The position numbers and the translations under genes are program-made. From assembly GCA_002737275.1 (NCBI GenBank), contig NSIG01000028.1, forward strand, positions 1 through 38,815: a DNA stretch of 38,815 nt. The letters run 5' to 3'. Below the pieces are notes generated by a model that worked only from the letters and a program-made list of their open reading frames with translations, was not told the origin of the DNA and did no database searches. Each line of letters opens with the position of its first letter. Positions within the stretch are counted from its first letter, which is position 1. Source of the DNA: Opitutia bacterium (lineage in GTDB: Bacteria > Verrucomicrobiota > Verrucomicrobiia > Opitutales > Opitutaceae). This document shows, piece by piece, positions 9,501-16,812 of this stretch.

Positions 9501-9704
9501 ACGATGACTGCCCTCGCGATGATTCTCGGCGTGTTGCCCATGGCGCTCGGCCACGGCGAGGGTGGCGAGCAAAACGCCCCGCTCGGCCGCGCCGTGATCG
9601 GCGGTCTGCTCTTCGGCACGCTCGCCTCGCTCTTTGTCGTGCCTTTCATGTTCTCTGTCCTCAAGCGCCGCCCACCCGCGCCCGTCCCTCCTTCCGCGCC
9701 ATGA
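6543..9704 (+). CDS. RND-family efflux transporter permease (AcrB/HAE1-like)
   Basis: 1053 residues, the usual length for AcrB-type pumps. The ATG at 6543 immediately precedes TM1 (KYTVAVFAILIALFGGLAI); a TTG further upstream (6480) would add an implausible arginine-rich leader. After the first TM comes the periplasmic porter domain, then a TM block containing the fourth helix, where GILVDNALVEIEN places Asp401-Asn402 at the AcrB Asp407/Asp408 proton-relay position; VDN is a common variant. The second half repeats this plan, ending with TMs around MALGHGEGGEQNAPLGRAVI and FGTLASLFVVPFMFSVLK. It would export hydrophobic compounds or metals using proton motive force. Its stop overlaps the start of the adaptor gene (ATGA). 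No outer-membrane factor is nearby, so a shared TolC-like protein is expected elsewhere. The substrate is unknown. Confidence 0.93.
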   Translation: MWIVLFALRYKYTVAVFAILIALFGGLAIQRTSTDIMPRVDSPEVMLVWSYGGLNPTEMAAKITSFSETASLNNVDDVLELRSETINGVAIIRLRFQPGVNIERALSQVTAISQTILRRMPAGTVPPIIVQSSPSSVPIIQLVLSSDTLTDGAIFDFARLTMRAQLQEIAGLRLTLPYGGAQRQIMVDLDPDALNAYGLSASDVSRALAAQNQTLPSGSLRAGGRDLAVGVNASPVSIPEFLDLPVRNVDGRIILLRDVANVRDGEAFGTNIARLNGQNAVIVTALKLGNTSTLEIIDGIMARLPAIRASAPPGVKVEPIFDQSVFVRSAVDNILREIVLVGALVALVVLLFLGSWRSTLIVLTSIPLALLCSIFGLSLAGATFNLMSLGGLALAIGILVDNALVEIENIKRQIASGKTVRDAIVDGAQQVAFPEFVSTTGICIVFLPIFLLSGTAAFVFKPLALAVIFAMVASYLLSRTLVPTLASLLLPAETRAERADAGRAPRGLMRLHYAIEHAITFLSARQHRVLDVLVARRWIVPVIVLAVAGLGGVAWKFIGREFFPATDAGLMRIFVRLPGGTRVEETARRFADIQRAIRTVIPPAELRFVVENIGPPTAINLAWVESTVVGPYDGEILIQLAPGHAPVVGYTEKLRRLLAEQFPEVQSFFRPADATSQTLSGGAPTAFEVRFVGRDIPGNLALAQRLRERLRAVPGAVDVTLRELLGVPEYYFEIDRVRAARFGLTQQDIAGALLTVLGSGGSVAPTFWADPKTGSSYEVQVQVPPALFRDAEQLLTLPMRPAAGGPPVIFGAFAKLSERQSPSSVSRTTLLPTFTVLANVQGTDLGSVLDRLNPILAELRKEQKPGNRIVIAGQAALMESAYRELFGGLILSAVLIFLVMVVNFQSWALPLAAISGLPVAMAGAFVALWVTGTHLSIPALMGLIMVVGVSTANSVLVTSFARDLWEAGGTGAHAAITSATTRLRPVTMTALAMILGVLPMALGHGEGGEQNAPLGRAVIGGLLFGTLASLFVVPFMFSVLKRRPPAPVPPSAP

Positions 9705-10765
9705 ATTCCCTTCGCCTTGCCGCCCTGTTTTGTCTGCTTCTGCCCGCCGCCGCTTCGGCGCAGGGGAACCTCCAATTTGTGAAGCCCGAAGTGGCTCCGC
9801 CCGCCGAGCCGCTTCGCCTGCCGGTGCGCACCGCGCCGGCGGAGCAGGCCTACATTTATTCCCGGGCCACCGGCCTGCTCGCCGAGCGTCGGGTGGATCT
9901 CGGCGATGTCGTGCAGGCCGGTGACGTGCTCGCGGTCATCGCCGCGCCCGAGATCCAGCGCGCGGCCGAGCGCGCCGCCGCCGCCGTCGCTCAAGCCGCC
10001 GCCCGCGCGGAACTCGCCGAGGCCAACGTCCGCCGCACCCGCACCCTCGGCGAAAAAGCGGTGCTCTCGAGCGCCGAGGCCGAGATCGGCGAGGCCAACG
10101 CCAAGACCGCCGCCGCTGATTTGCTCGCCGCGCAGGCCGACGCCAAACGTCTCGCCGAACTCGTCGCCTTCCAGCAGATCCGCGCGCCCTTCGATGCCCT
10201 CGTGGTCAACCGCCAGTTCGACCGCGGCGATTTCATCCCCGGCGATTCGACGACCAACGGTCGTTGGCTCTTCCACCTCGCGCGCGTCAACGAACTCCGC
10301 GGCCTGCTCGACGTCGCCCCCGTCACCGCGCTCGCGCTGCGTCCCGGTCAGGTCGCCGTCGTTGAATTCACCGAACTGCCGGGCAAAAAATTTCCCGCCA
10401 AGGTCGCCCGTGCCTCCGGCCTGATCGACGCCGCCTCCGGCACGATGCGCGTTGAACTCACCTTGCCCAATCCCGAGCGCCAAATTCCCGCCGGGCTCAA
10501 CGGCGTCGCGCTCGTCACGGCGGCCGCTGATGCGACCCCGCGACTCCTGCGCGTGCCCGTGAATGCGATCGTCGTGCGCGACGGCCGCCAGCACGTCGCG
10601 ATTGTGCGCGAGGGCAAAGTGGCCTTCGTCCCTGTTCGCACCGGCCGCAATACCGGCGCCCGCATCGAGATCCTGGAAGGACTCGCGGCCGACGCCTCGA
10701 TCATCGTGAACCCCAACGGCCTGCTCCAACCCGGCCAGCCCGTCCTGGCGTCGCCGTCCCCGTAG
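9701..10765 (+). CDS. Efflux RND periplasmic adaptor (membrane-fusion protein)
   Basis: 354 residues. A signal peptide is clear (LRLAALFCLLLPAAASAQ). A lipoyl/biotinyl-like half-motif follows (ATGLLAERRVDLGDVVQAG), then an Ala-rich helical hairpin at about residues 85-150 (AERAAAAVAQAAARAELAEA...), the second lipoyl half (QQIRAPFDALVVNRQFDRGD), a beta-barrel domain (GLLDVAPVTALALRPGQVAV) and a membrane-proximal domain near the C-terminus. This is the HlyD/AcrA plan. The protein would link the RND pump to an outer-membrane channel. The ATG overlaps the pump stop by four bases, so translation is probably coupled. Pump-first, adaptor-second is the reverse of acrAB order but does occur. Confidence 0.92.
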   Translation: MNSLRLAALFCLLLPAAASAQGNLQFVKPEVAPPAEPLRLPVRTAPAEQAYIYSRATGLLAERRVDLGDVVQAGDVLAVIAAPEIQRAAERAAAAVAQAAARAELAEANVRRTRTLGEKAVLSSAEAEIGEANAKTAAADLLAAQADAKRLAELVAFQQIRAPFDALVVNRQFDRGDFIPGDSTTNGRWLFHLARVNELRGLLDVAPVTALALRPGQVAVVEFTELPGKKFPAKVARASGLIDAASGTMRVELTLPNPERQIPAGLNGVALVTAAADATPRLLRVPVNAIVVRDGRQHVAIVREGKVAFVPVRTGRNTGARIEILEGLAADASIIVNPNGLLQPGQPVLASPSP

Positions 10766-10783
10766 CCGCAAACGCCACCCGCG

Positions 10784-11220
10784 ATGAAAACCGAATACCC
10801 CTCGGCGAAAGACCCGTGGTTGATGGCGCTTCTTTCGGCACACCGGTGGCGGTGGTGGTGTTTGGCGGATTCTCGCTCTCGAAGTCGATGGGCCTAGGCA
10901 TCTATGTGATGCTGACCGGCGGCGTGATTTTTGGGCTCGTCGCCGCGTTTTCGCTTCCGTGCTTTTATGTCGTTTCGGACGCGGGCGTGCGAATCAAGTG
11001 CGGCGTATTCGATGAAGACCTGCCCTTGGCGAAGATCCGCAAGATCGAACTTTCGTGGAGTCCTTTGAGCGCACCGGCCCTCTCATTGCGACGGGCGAAG
11101 ATCACTTTGGAAGACGGCACTCGTCTGGTTTCGCCGCGAGAACGCGAGGCCTTCATCGCCGATCTCGAAGCGAGGCTGAAGATTCAACGGGTGGAGGGTG
11201 ATGGGCTGTCGCAGACTTGA
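10784..11220 (+). pseudogene. PH-like membrane protein gene with an apparent frameshift
   Basis: An ATG at 10784, 18 bases after the adaptor stop, opens MKTEYPSAKDPWLMALL, a typical N-terminus for small bacterial PH-domain membrane proteins. That frame then runs into a stop near 10897. From about 10835 the neighbouring frame continues the expected protein: GTPVAVVVFGGFSL, a second hydrophobic stretch (MLTGGVIFGLVAAFSLPCFY), then VSDAGVRIKCGVFDEDLPLAKIRKIEL and LEDGTRLVSPREREAFIADLEARL. The two halves join naturally if one base is missing around 10830-10836. No classical slippery heptamer is present at the join. This is either a real inactivating deletion or an assembly error. If intact, the product would be about 145 residues with two TM helices and a PH-like domain of unknown function. 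A start at GTG 10816 would give only a truncated form. Confidence 0.7.
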
Positions 11221-11540
11221 AGGGACGTCGTAACAGCATTGTTACCATGACGCGCTTTCCGCGCCGGAGCTACGTGGGCACTTTTGCCGCGTGAGGCCGT
11301 GCTTCTCGCCATGAATTTTGCTCATTTCATTCTTTCCTCATTTTACTGGGATGATCCGGCGAGCTTGCTCCCGCTCCTGCGGTTTCGGCGCTCGCAAGTC
11401 GCCGTTGGCGAAGTCCGCGGCACCAGCGGTGCCATCGTCTAAGGTTATGGGCCGCCGTAAAATTTTTGCGACGTCTCGTCCGCCCCCGTTCACAGGCTTG
11501 CGGAACTCATTTTTGTGACTCTGTTCAAACTCACCGTCTC
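11221..11540. other. Intergenic region with REP-like fragments
   Basis: 320 bases without a convincing gene. A REP-like fragment lies near 11357-11370 (GGCGAGCTTGCTCC). A small perfect hairpin GGCACC-AGC-GGTGCC is at 11419-11433. The next frame is open from 11466, but the added N-terminus has no signal-peptide character. A promoter for the DUF3570 cluster probably lies here, but I could not place it. Confidence 0.5.
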
Positions 11541-12701
11541 ATGACCCCGCGACCCGTTTCCCGCTCTGCCCGCGCTCTCTTGATTGCCTCAACCCTCGCC
11601 GTGCTTGCGCCCCGCAGTATCGGCGCCGAGGACTCGGTCGCGTATAAGTATTCCGATTATCGCGAGTCCGGCGGTCGTGTCGTCGTCGAGACGCAGACGG
11701 CTCTGCTCGAGCAGACGTTTGGCACCGATTACCGCGCCCGCTTCACCGGCACGATCGACGCGATCGCAGGCGCCACGCCCACCGGCGAACCGGCGCCCGC
11801 TGGCAGCGACCAGGTGCGCCTTTCCAAACTGAGCGACCGCCGCAAAGCCTGGACGGGTGACTTCTCGCGGCAATTTTCCCGGGTCAACCTCGCCCTCGGC
11901 TTTGGCAACTCCCGCGAGAGCGACTACGTGTCCAACGGCTGGTCGGTCAACGCGCTCACCGATTTCAACGGCAAGAACACCACGCTCCTGACTGGCATCG
12001 CCGGCACCGATGACGACGTGAAAGTCTTTTTCCAAACGACCCGGGAGCAAAAGCGCACCAACGACGTGATCGTCGGCGTCACCCAGCTCCTCGACCCGCG
12101 CACGTCGGTCACGTTCAACCTCAGCTACGGCCGTTACTCCGGTTACCTGAGCGATCCCTATAAACTCGTCGAGAAACGCGTCGAGGTCATTCCCGGGATT
12201 TTTCTGCGGCAGACGTTTGGCGAGAACCGCCCGCGCGAACGCGAGAAGTTCATCGCGCTCGCCGCGCTCAACCGCGCCTTTCCCACGCTCCACGGGGCGA
12301 TCGACGGCAGCTACCGCTTTTTCGACGACACCTTCGGCACCCAGGCCCACACCGTCGACCTCGCGTGGTTTCAGCGTTTGGGCGAAAAGGTGATCCTGCG
12401 GCCGGGCTTTCGCTTCTACGACCAGTCCGCCGCCGATTTTTATTATTACCGTCTCGACGGGACCGCGGTGACCCCGGTGCGCAGTCCCTCGCCGGCCGGT
12501 CCGTATTACTCGTCCGACTTCCGGTTGTCCGCGTTTCGTAGTTACAACACCGGTTTGAAGCTGATCTGGAATCCGACTCCCGCCTTGCAATTGGACGCCT
12601 TGCTGGAGCGTTACGAAATGCGCGGCCGCGATGGCGTGACCCCTGCCAGCGCCTACGCCCGCGCCACGGTCCTCACTCTCGGCGCGCGCTTCGCCTGGTA
12701 A
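11541..12701 (+). CDS. DUF3570 outer-membrane-type protein with a candidate FMN attachment motif
   Basis: 386 residues. The ATG at 11541 gives a signal peptide (SARALLIASTLAVLAPRSIGA, cleavage near residue 29). The mature protein is almost entirely short amphipathic strands (FSRQFSRVNLALGFGNSRESDY, VTFNLSYGRYSGYLSDPYK, LDALLERYEMRG) and ends with ARATVLTLGARFAW, so it should be an outer-membrane beta-barrel; this matches the DUF3570 family. Near the N-terminus residues 73-79 read DAIAGAT followed by PTG. This closely resembles the D-x-x-S/T-G-A-T motif whose last Thr receives FMN from ApbE in NqrB/NqrC/RnfG-type proteins; here Ala replaces the usual Ser/Thr at position 4 and the candidate acceptor is Thr79 (codon 11775-11777). 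apbE lies 46 bases downstream. The family and topology are well supported; flavinylation is inference. Confidence 0.88.
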   Translation: MTPRPVSRSARALLIASTLAVLAPRSIGAEDSVAYKYSDYRESGGRVVVETQTALLEQTFGTDYRARFTGTIDAIAGATPTGEPAPAGSDQVRLSKLSDRRKAWTGDFSRQFSRVNLALGFGNSRESDYVSNGWSVNALTDFNGKNTTLLTGIAGTDDDVKVFFQTTREQKRTNDVIVGVTQLLDPRTSVTFNLSYGRYSGYLSDPYKLVEKRVEVIPGIFLRQTFGENRPREREKFIALAALNRAFPTLHGAIDGSYRFFDDTFGTQAHTVDLAWFQRLGEKVILRPGFRFYDQSAADFYYYRLDGTAVTPVRSPSPAGPYYSSDFRLSAFRSYNTGLKLIWNPTPALQLDALLERYEMRGRDGVTPASAYARATVLTLGARFAW

Positions 12702-12747
12702 ATTTCCGGCGATCATAAATCTGAATTCATAAATCGGAAATTCCACC

Positions 12748-13737
12748 GTGCCCCTCGTCCTCCCCAGCCACCGTGCCCCGCCGCCGCCCGCCGCTCAAGC
12801 GACGTCCGACGTGCCGCTGCGCGTGCTCACGTGGACCGCGCTGGGCACGCGTTGCTCGGTCCAATACTCGGCCACCTCCGCGGCTCAGGCGCAGGCGTTC
12901 GAGACCGCTGCGGTCGGCTGGGTCGCGGCGTTTGAAGCGAAGTATTCGCGGTTCCGTCCCGATAGTCTGCTCTCCCGCATCAACGCCGCCGCCGGCCTTG
13001 CGCCCGTCGCCATCGACGCCGAGATGGAAGGCCTGCTCGCCCTCTGCGACCGGCTTCATTTCATGACGCAGGGCGTGCTTGATCCCACCGCGTTGCCGTT
13101 GCTGCGGCTCTGGGATTACAAGGCCGCCCACCCGCGCCTGCCCACAAAGGATGAGCTCGTCGCAGCCCGTCGGCTCGTCGGCTGGAAAAAAGTGCAACGC
13201 ACTCCCGGCCACGTCTTCCTGCCCGAGCGTGGCATGGCGCTCGACTTCGGCGGCTTTGGCAAAGAGTGGGCCGTGGACATCGTCGCCCAGATCGCGCGCG
13301 ACCACGGGCTGCCGGCGGCGTTGGTTGATTTCGGCCACGATCTCCGCGCGTTCGGCGTGCCGCCCGGTCGCCCCGCGTGGCACATCGGTCTGGAGGATCC
13401 GGCCAATCCCGGCGCGACCAAGGGCAGTCTCGCGCTCACGCAAGGGCAGGGCGTCGCCTCGTCCGGTGATTATCTCCGCCGGGTCCTCATCGACGGCGTG
13501 CGTTACGGCCACATCGTCGACCCGCGCTCTGGCCGTCCGGTGGCCAACGGCTGCCTGCAAGCGACTATTATCGCGCCCACGTGTCTTCAAGCCGGCGTGC
13601 TCGCAACCGCTGCCTTCGTTCTTGGCGTGACCCCCGGACTCGAACTCATCCAAGCCCAGCCCGGGACGCACGGCCAGATTCTCACCGAGAATTCTCGCGC
13701 CCAAACCCGCGGCTTTTTTAACTACGTCGCCTCTTGA
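12748..13737 (+). CDS. apbE: ApbE family FAD:protein FMN transferase
   Basis: 329 residues from a GTG start; an in-frame stop at 12730 rules out a longer ATG version. ApbE moves FMN from FAD to Thr/Ser residues of exported redox proteins, using Mg2+. Family motifs appear in order: YSRFRPDSLLSRIN (68-79), QGVLDPT (108-114), LDFGGFGKEWAVD (165-177, Mg2+/FAD region), ALVDFGHDLRAFG (191-203) and GHIVDPRSGRPV (254-265). The N-terminus (SHRAPPPPAAQATSD) is not a convincing signal peptide or lipobox, which is odd because ApbE normally works outside the cytoplasm. The gene sits between DUF3570 and a TlpA-like thioredoxin with gaps of 46 and 59 bases, so it is probably cotranscribed. Its likely client in this operon is DUF3570. 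Confidence 0.93.
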   Translation: MPLVLPSHRAPPPPAAQATSDVPLRVLTWTALGTRCSVQYSATSAAQAQAFETAAVGWVAAFEAKYSRFRPDSLLSRINAAAGLAPVAIDAEMEGLLALCDRLHFMTQGVLDPTALPLLRLWDYKAAHPRLPTKDELVAARRLVGWKKVQRTPGHVFLPERGMALDFGGFGKEWAVDIVAQIARDHGLPAALVDFGHDLRAFGVPPGRPAWHIGLEDPANPGATKGSLALTQGQGVASSGDYLRRVLIDGVRYGHIVDPRSGRPVANGCLQATIIAPTCLQAGVLATAAFVLGVTPGLELIQAQPGTHGQILTENSRAQTRGFFNYVAS

Positions 13738-13796
13738 TTGACTTTTTGGTTACCACGAAACTCCCGAAACACACGAAAAGTCTCCGACTCATCTCG

Positions 13797-14333
13797 ATGA
13801 ATTCCTCTTCCTGCAACTTTTCGCTTTCACTTTCGGGTTTAGGTGTACTTGGTGTTTTTCGTGGCGCACTCCTCTGCGTGTTTTTGCTCGCCGGCGCCCG
13901 CGCCGAGATCAAAGTCGGCGGCGTTTTCCCGGCGCTTGCCTCCGTCGGGCTTGTCGGCGAGGTGCCCGACACCAAGGACAAGATTTTGGTCGTCGATTTC
14001 TGGGCGTCGTGGTGCGCACCGTGCAAAGCTGCGTTTCCCGCGCTCGGGAAAATCAACGCCGATTACGCGGCCCGCGGCGTTGTTCTGGTCGGCATCAGCG
14101 TCGATGAAAAACCCGCCGCCTATGCCGACTTCGTGAAGAAAATGGCCCCGACGTTTCTCACCTTGCACGACGCTTCGCAAAAACTGGTGCGGGCCGTGGC
14201 GGTGCCCGCGATGCCCACGACCTATCTGATCGGTCGCGATGGCAAAGTGCGTTTCATCCACGCGGGCTACCAAGGCGAATCCACGGACAGGATCCTTCGC
14301 ACCCAAATCGACAAGCTTCTCGCCGCGAATTAG
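13797..14333 (+). CDS. TlpA/ResA-like membrane-anchored or secreted thioredoxin
   Basis: 178 residues. The ATG at 13797 is preferred over a TTG at 13734, because it leaves a signal/anchor segment at about 12-36 (LSGLGVLGVFRGALLCVFLLAGARA). The thioredoxin fold follows: VVDFWASWCAPCKAAFPALG with the redox pair Cys73-Cys76, VGISVDEKPAAYADFVKK, and the cis-proline loop AVPAMPTTYLIGRDGKV. Such proteins reduce or oxidise thiols in the periplasm. Here the downstream DUF4266 lipoprotein has two cysteines at its end (GCGCN), which are plausible partners. The 59 bases upstream contain an accacgaaa/acacgaaa repeat (13752-13778) common in intergenic DNA of this group. Gene order and spacing suggest one transcript with DUF3570, apbE and DUF4266. 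Confidence 0.92.
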   Translation: MNSSSCNFSLSLSGLGVLGVFRGALLCVFLLAGARAEIKVGGVFPALASVGLVGEVPDTKDKILVVDFWASWCAPCKAAFPALGKINADYAARGVVLVGISVDEKPAAYADFVKKMAPTFLTLHDASQKLVRAVAVPAMPTTYLIGRDGKVRFIHAGYQGESTDRILRTQIDKLLAAN

Positions 14334-14380
14334 TCGCTCGATCCGCTTTCTCCGCTCCCATCTTTCCCAACTCCAAAAAA

Positions 14381-14611
14381 ATGCGCTCCCGTCTCCTCCT
14401 CACACTGTTTGTCGCCTTGGCCGCCGCGTTGTTTTCCGGCTGCTCCACCGCGGTCCGCGTGCAACCGTGGGAACGCGCCACGCTCACCGATTACACGATG
14501 CGGCCCGACCGCGACCCGCTCGCCGTCGCCCTCGCCGAGCACACCTATTTCTCCCGCGAGTCGGCCACGGGCGGTCGCGGCGTGGGCGGCAGTGGTTGCG
14601 GTTGCAATTGA
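14381..14611 (+). CDS. DUF4266 lipoprotein ending in GCGCN
   Basis: 76 residues. The N-terminus is a lipoprotein signal (LLLTLFVALAAALFSGCST) with the lipobox LFSGC and lipidated Cys21. The short mature part contains VQPWERATL (27-35), a conserved feature of DUF4266, then DPLAVALAEHTYFSRESATGG and the C-terminal GVGGSGCGCN with Cys73 and Cys75. The family has no established function to my knowledge, but it recurs next to DUF3570, ApbE and TlpA-like proteins. The closely spaced cysteines could bind metal or form a disulfide handled by the upstream thioredoxin; that is inference. It lies 47 bases after the thioredoxin gene and 64 before the Ig-like protein. The gene is small but very recognisable. 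Confidence 0.88.
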   Translation: MRSRLLLTLFVALAAALFSGCSTAVRVQPWERATLTDYTMRPDRDPLAVALAEHTYFSRESATGGRGVGGSGCGCN

Positions 14612-14675
14612 GCCCGTTCCCTCCGGGCGGCGCGGCTGATCCCATCGTTCTCATTTCTCACACTAACTCCTTCCC

Positions 14676-16520
14676 ATGAAATTCTCCCCTGCCTCCCTCC
14701 GGCGCCTGCACTGGCTGAACCTTCCAGGCACGCTCCTCATCACCTTGCTCCAGCGCACGCCCGCGGTGCGCGTGATCGCGACCGCGGCCGATACGGTCCT
14801 CTCATCGCCGGCGACTTCCGTGTTGAAGGCGGCCGTCTCAACCTTGGGCGCGCTTGGCGCCATGCACAGTATGGCCGGGGCGACGGCGCTCAGTCCGTCC
14901 CAACCCAGCCCGGCCAGCGTGACGGCCGGGGTGCCCACCACGTTGGTGTTCACGGTCACCGGCTCACCTGCGGCGCCGCAATCGTTTACCTTCGCCGGGA
15001 GCGTGCCGCCCGGGATGACGTTCCGGGCGCTCGGCAGCTCGGGCGCCGGCACCGTCTCCGGGCCCATCAACACCTCGACCGTTCAGCTGAGCGGCACGCC
15101 CACGACGGCCGGGACTTACGTGATATCAATCATCGGCTGGCGCGGGGCCAACGGCAGCTCCGACCAGCATGGCGAGAGCTATACGGTCACCGTCTCCGGC
15201 TCCACAAACGCCGCGCCCACCATCACCACGCAACCCAGCTCCCGCACGGTCGCTGCCGGTTCGCCGGCGTCGTTTACCACGGTGGTTACCGGCTTTCCGA
15301 CGCCGACGCTCCAGTGGTTCAAGAACTCCGTCGCCGTTCCCGGCGCGACGACCGAGCTGCTCACCTTCGCGTCCGCCGCGCTCGCCGATGCCGGCAGTTA
15401 CACGTTGGTCGCGACGAACTCCCAGAGCTCCGTGACGAGCAACGCCGCGACGCTCACGGTCACCGGCGGCGCGGCCCCGGTCGTGACCACGCAACCGGCC
15501 AGCCTGGCGCAGCCGGCCGGCTCGGCGGCGTCTCTGGCCGTCTTGGCCACCGGCTCACCGACTTATCAATGGAGGAAAAACGGCGCCAACGTTGTCGGCG
15601 CCACTAACGCGACGCTCCCGTTCGCCGCGCTCGCCGCCGCTGACACCGCCAGCTATGACGTGGTGCTCACGAACCCCACCGGCACCGTCACGAGCAATGC
15701 CGCGACGGTGGTCGTCGCCACGCCACTGACCGCCGTCTTGCGCAACCTCGCGGTCCGCACGACGCTCGCCGCCAACCAGATTCTCTTTGTGGGCGTCAAT
15801 ATGTCGGGCGCGGGCAAAGACGTGCTCGTGCGAGCGGCGGGCCCGAGTCTCGGTGCCCTCGGTGTGCCCGGCACCATGGTGGACCCGCGGCTCTCGGTGT
15901 TTTCAACCGCGACCCCGCCGGCGCTGATCGCGCAAAACAACAATTGGTCCGGCGACCCTGCCGTCGCGGCTGCGATCGGCCGGTTGGGCGCATTCCCCAT
16001 GGCGTCGACTACGAGCTTGGACGCCGCACTCGTGACGGCCATCGCCGGCGGCCGCACGGTGCAGGTCTCCGGCCCGGCGGCTGGCAACGTGATCGTGGAA
16101 GCTTATGATGCTGGAGCGGGTAATACGGCCCGCTTCACCAGCATTGCCGCCCGTAATTTTGTCGGCACGGGCGACGATCTCCTGATCGCAGGCTTCACGA
16201 TTGACGGCACCGGCTCGAAAAATCTCCTGATTCGCGCTGCGGGCCCTAGCCTTGGCGCGCTCGGAGTGCCCGGCACGCTGGTCGATCCTAAGCTCGAAAT
16301 TTTCACGGCGAGCTCGGTGCCGGCGAAGATAGCTGAGAATGACAATTTCCCGGGGGCTGTGGATACCTTGGCCAGAACGCTCGGAGGATTTGGCTTCGTG
16401 CCCGGCGCGAGGGACGCGGCGATTCTCATCAGCCTGCCCGCCGGCGGTTACACCGTGCAAGTTTCCGGCATCAACAACGGCACCGGCGAGGCGATCATCG
16501 AAGTTTACGAAGTGCCGTAA
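14676..16520 (+). CDS. Secreted protein with immunoglobulin-like domains and RAAGPSLGALGVPG modules
   Basis: 614 residues. The N-terminus is not a classical short signal peptide; hydrophobic stretches (LPGTLLITLLQ, AAVSTLGALGAMHSMAGATA) suggest an export or anchor region. Residues about 80-170 form a putative beta-sandwich. Two Ig-like domains follow at about 176-265 and 268-350, each with the P-T-Q-W-x-K-N pattern (LQWFKNSVAVPGA; YQWRKNGANVVGA) and the DAGSYTLVATN-type ending. The C-terminus has two tandem modules, about 355-480 and 487-613, each with a V/I-RAAGPSLGALGVPGT core followed by VDP, and each ending in IVEAY or IIEVYE. These modules are frequent in exported Opitutaceae proteins. 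No catalytic site is visible, so a surface or adhesion role is a guess. It may be the last gene of the DUF3570 cluster or an independent gene. Confidence 0.85.
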   Translation: MKFSPASLRRLHWLNLPGTLLITLLQRTPAVRVIATAADTVLSSPATSVLKAAVSTLGALGAMHSMAGATALSPSQPSPASVTAGVPTTLVFTVTGSPAAPQSFTFAGSVPPGMTFRALGSSGAGTVSGPINTSTVQLSGTPTTAGTYVISIIGWRGANGSSDQHGESYTVTVSGSTNAAPTITTQPSSRTVAAGSPASFTTVVTGFPTPTLQWFKNSVAVPGATTELLTFASAALADAGSYTLVATNSQSSVTSNAATLTVTGGAAPVVTTQPASLAQPAGSAASLAVLATGSPTYQWRKNGANVVGATNATLPFAALAAADTASYDVVLTNPTGTVTSNAATVVVATPLTAVLRNLAVRTTLAANQILFVGVNMSGAGKDVLVRAAGPSLGALGVPGTMVDPRLSVFSTATPPALIAQNNNWSGDPAVAAAIGRLGAFPMASTTSLDAALVTAIAGGRTVQVSGPAAGNVIVEAYDAGAGNTARFTSIAARNFVGTGDDLLIAGFTIDGTGSKNLLIRAAGPSLGALGVPGTLVDPKLEIFTASSVPAKIAENDNFPGAVDTLARTLGGFGFVPGARDAAILISLPAGGYTVQVSGINNGTGEAIIEVYEVP

Positions 16521-16573
16521 ACTGGGCAGTCCGCCTGATGAGATTTCCCGCCGGTCCTCCGGTTCGCCAGTTC

Positions 16574-16594
16574 GGACGTCTCGGAGAGACGTCC
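16574..16594. terminator. Perfect hairpin after the Ig-like gene
   Basis: GGACGTCTC (16574-16582), loop GGA, GAGACGTCC (16586-16594). It lies 53 bases after the stop codon at 16520. No U-tract follows, so intrinsic termination is uncertain; an mRNA 3' end or REP-like role is equally possible. Confidence 0.45.
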
Positions 16595-16812
16595 CTACCC
16601 ACGATCTAAAATCGTCGGCCGGCTCAGTGTGATTCCAAGTGGCTCGTGAGGGTTTGCCACTCGAGCACTTGCTGTATGAGCCCATGCTCCGTGCGGCGCA
16701 GGGTGGTGAGGGCTGCGCGCACGGCGGCCGCGACCACTGCGGGATCGGCCAACTTTCGGTGGTTGGTGAAGCCGACGAAGGCGCGGCGCCGAGCGCCGAA
16801 CGATTCGAAACG

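Noticed and set aside
10829-10840. Programmed -1 ribosomal frameshifting in the PH-like gene
   Set aside because: The join region (GCGCTTCTTTCGGC) does not give a standard X-XXY-YYZ slippery heptamer in the right frame, and no downstream structure stands out.
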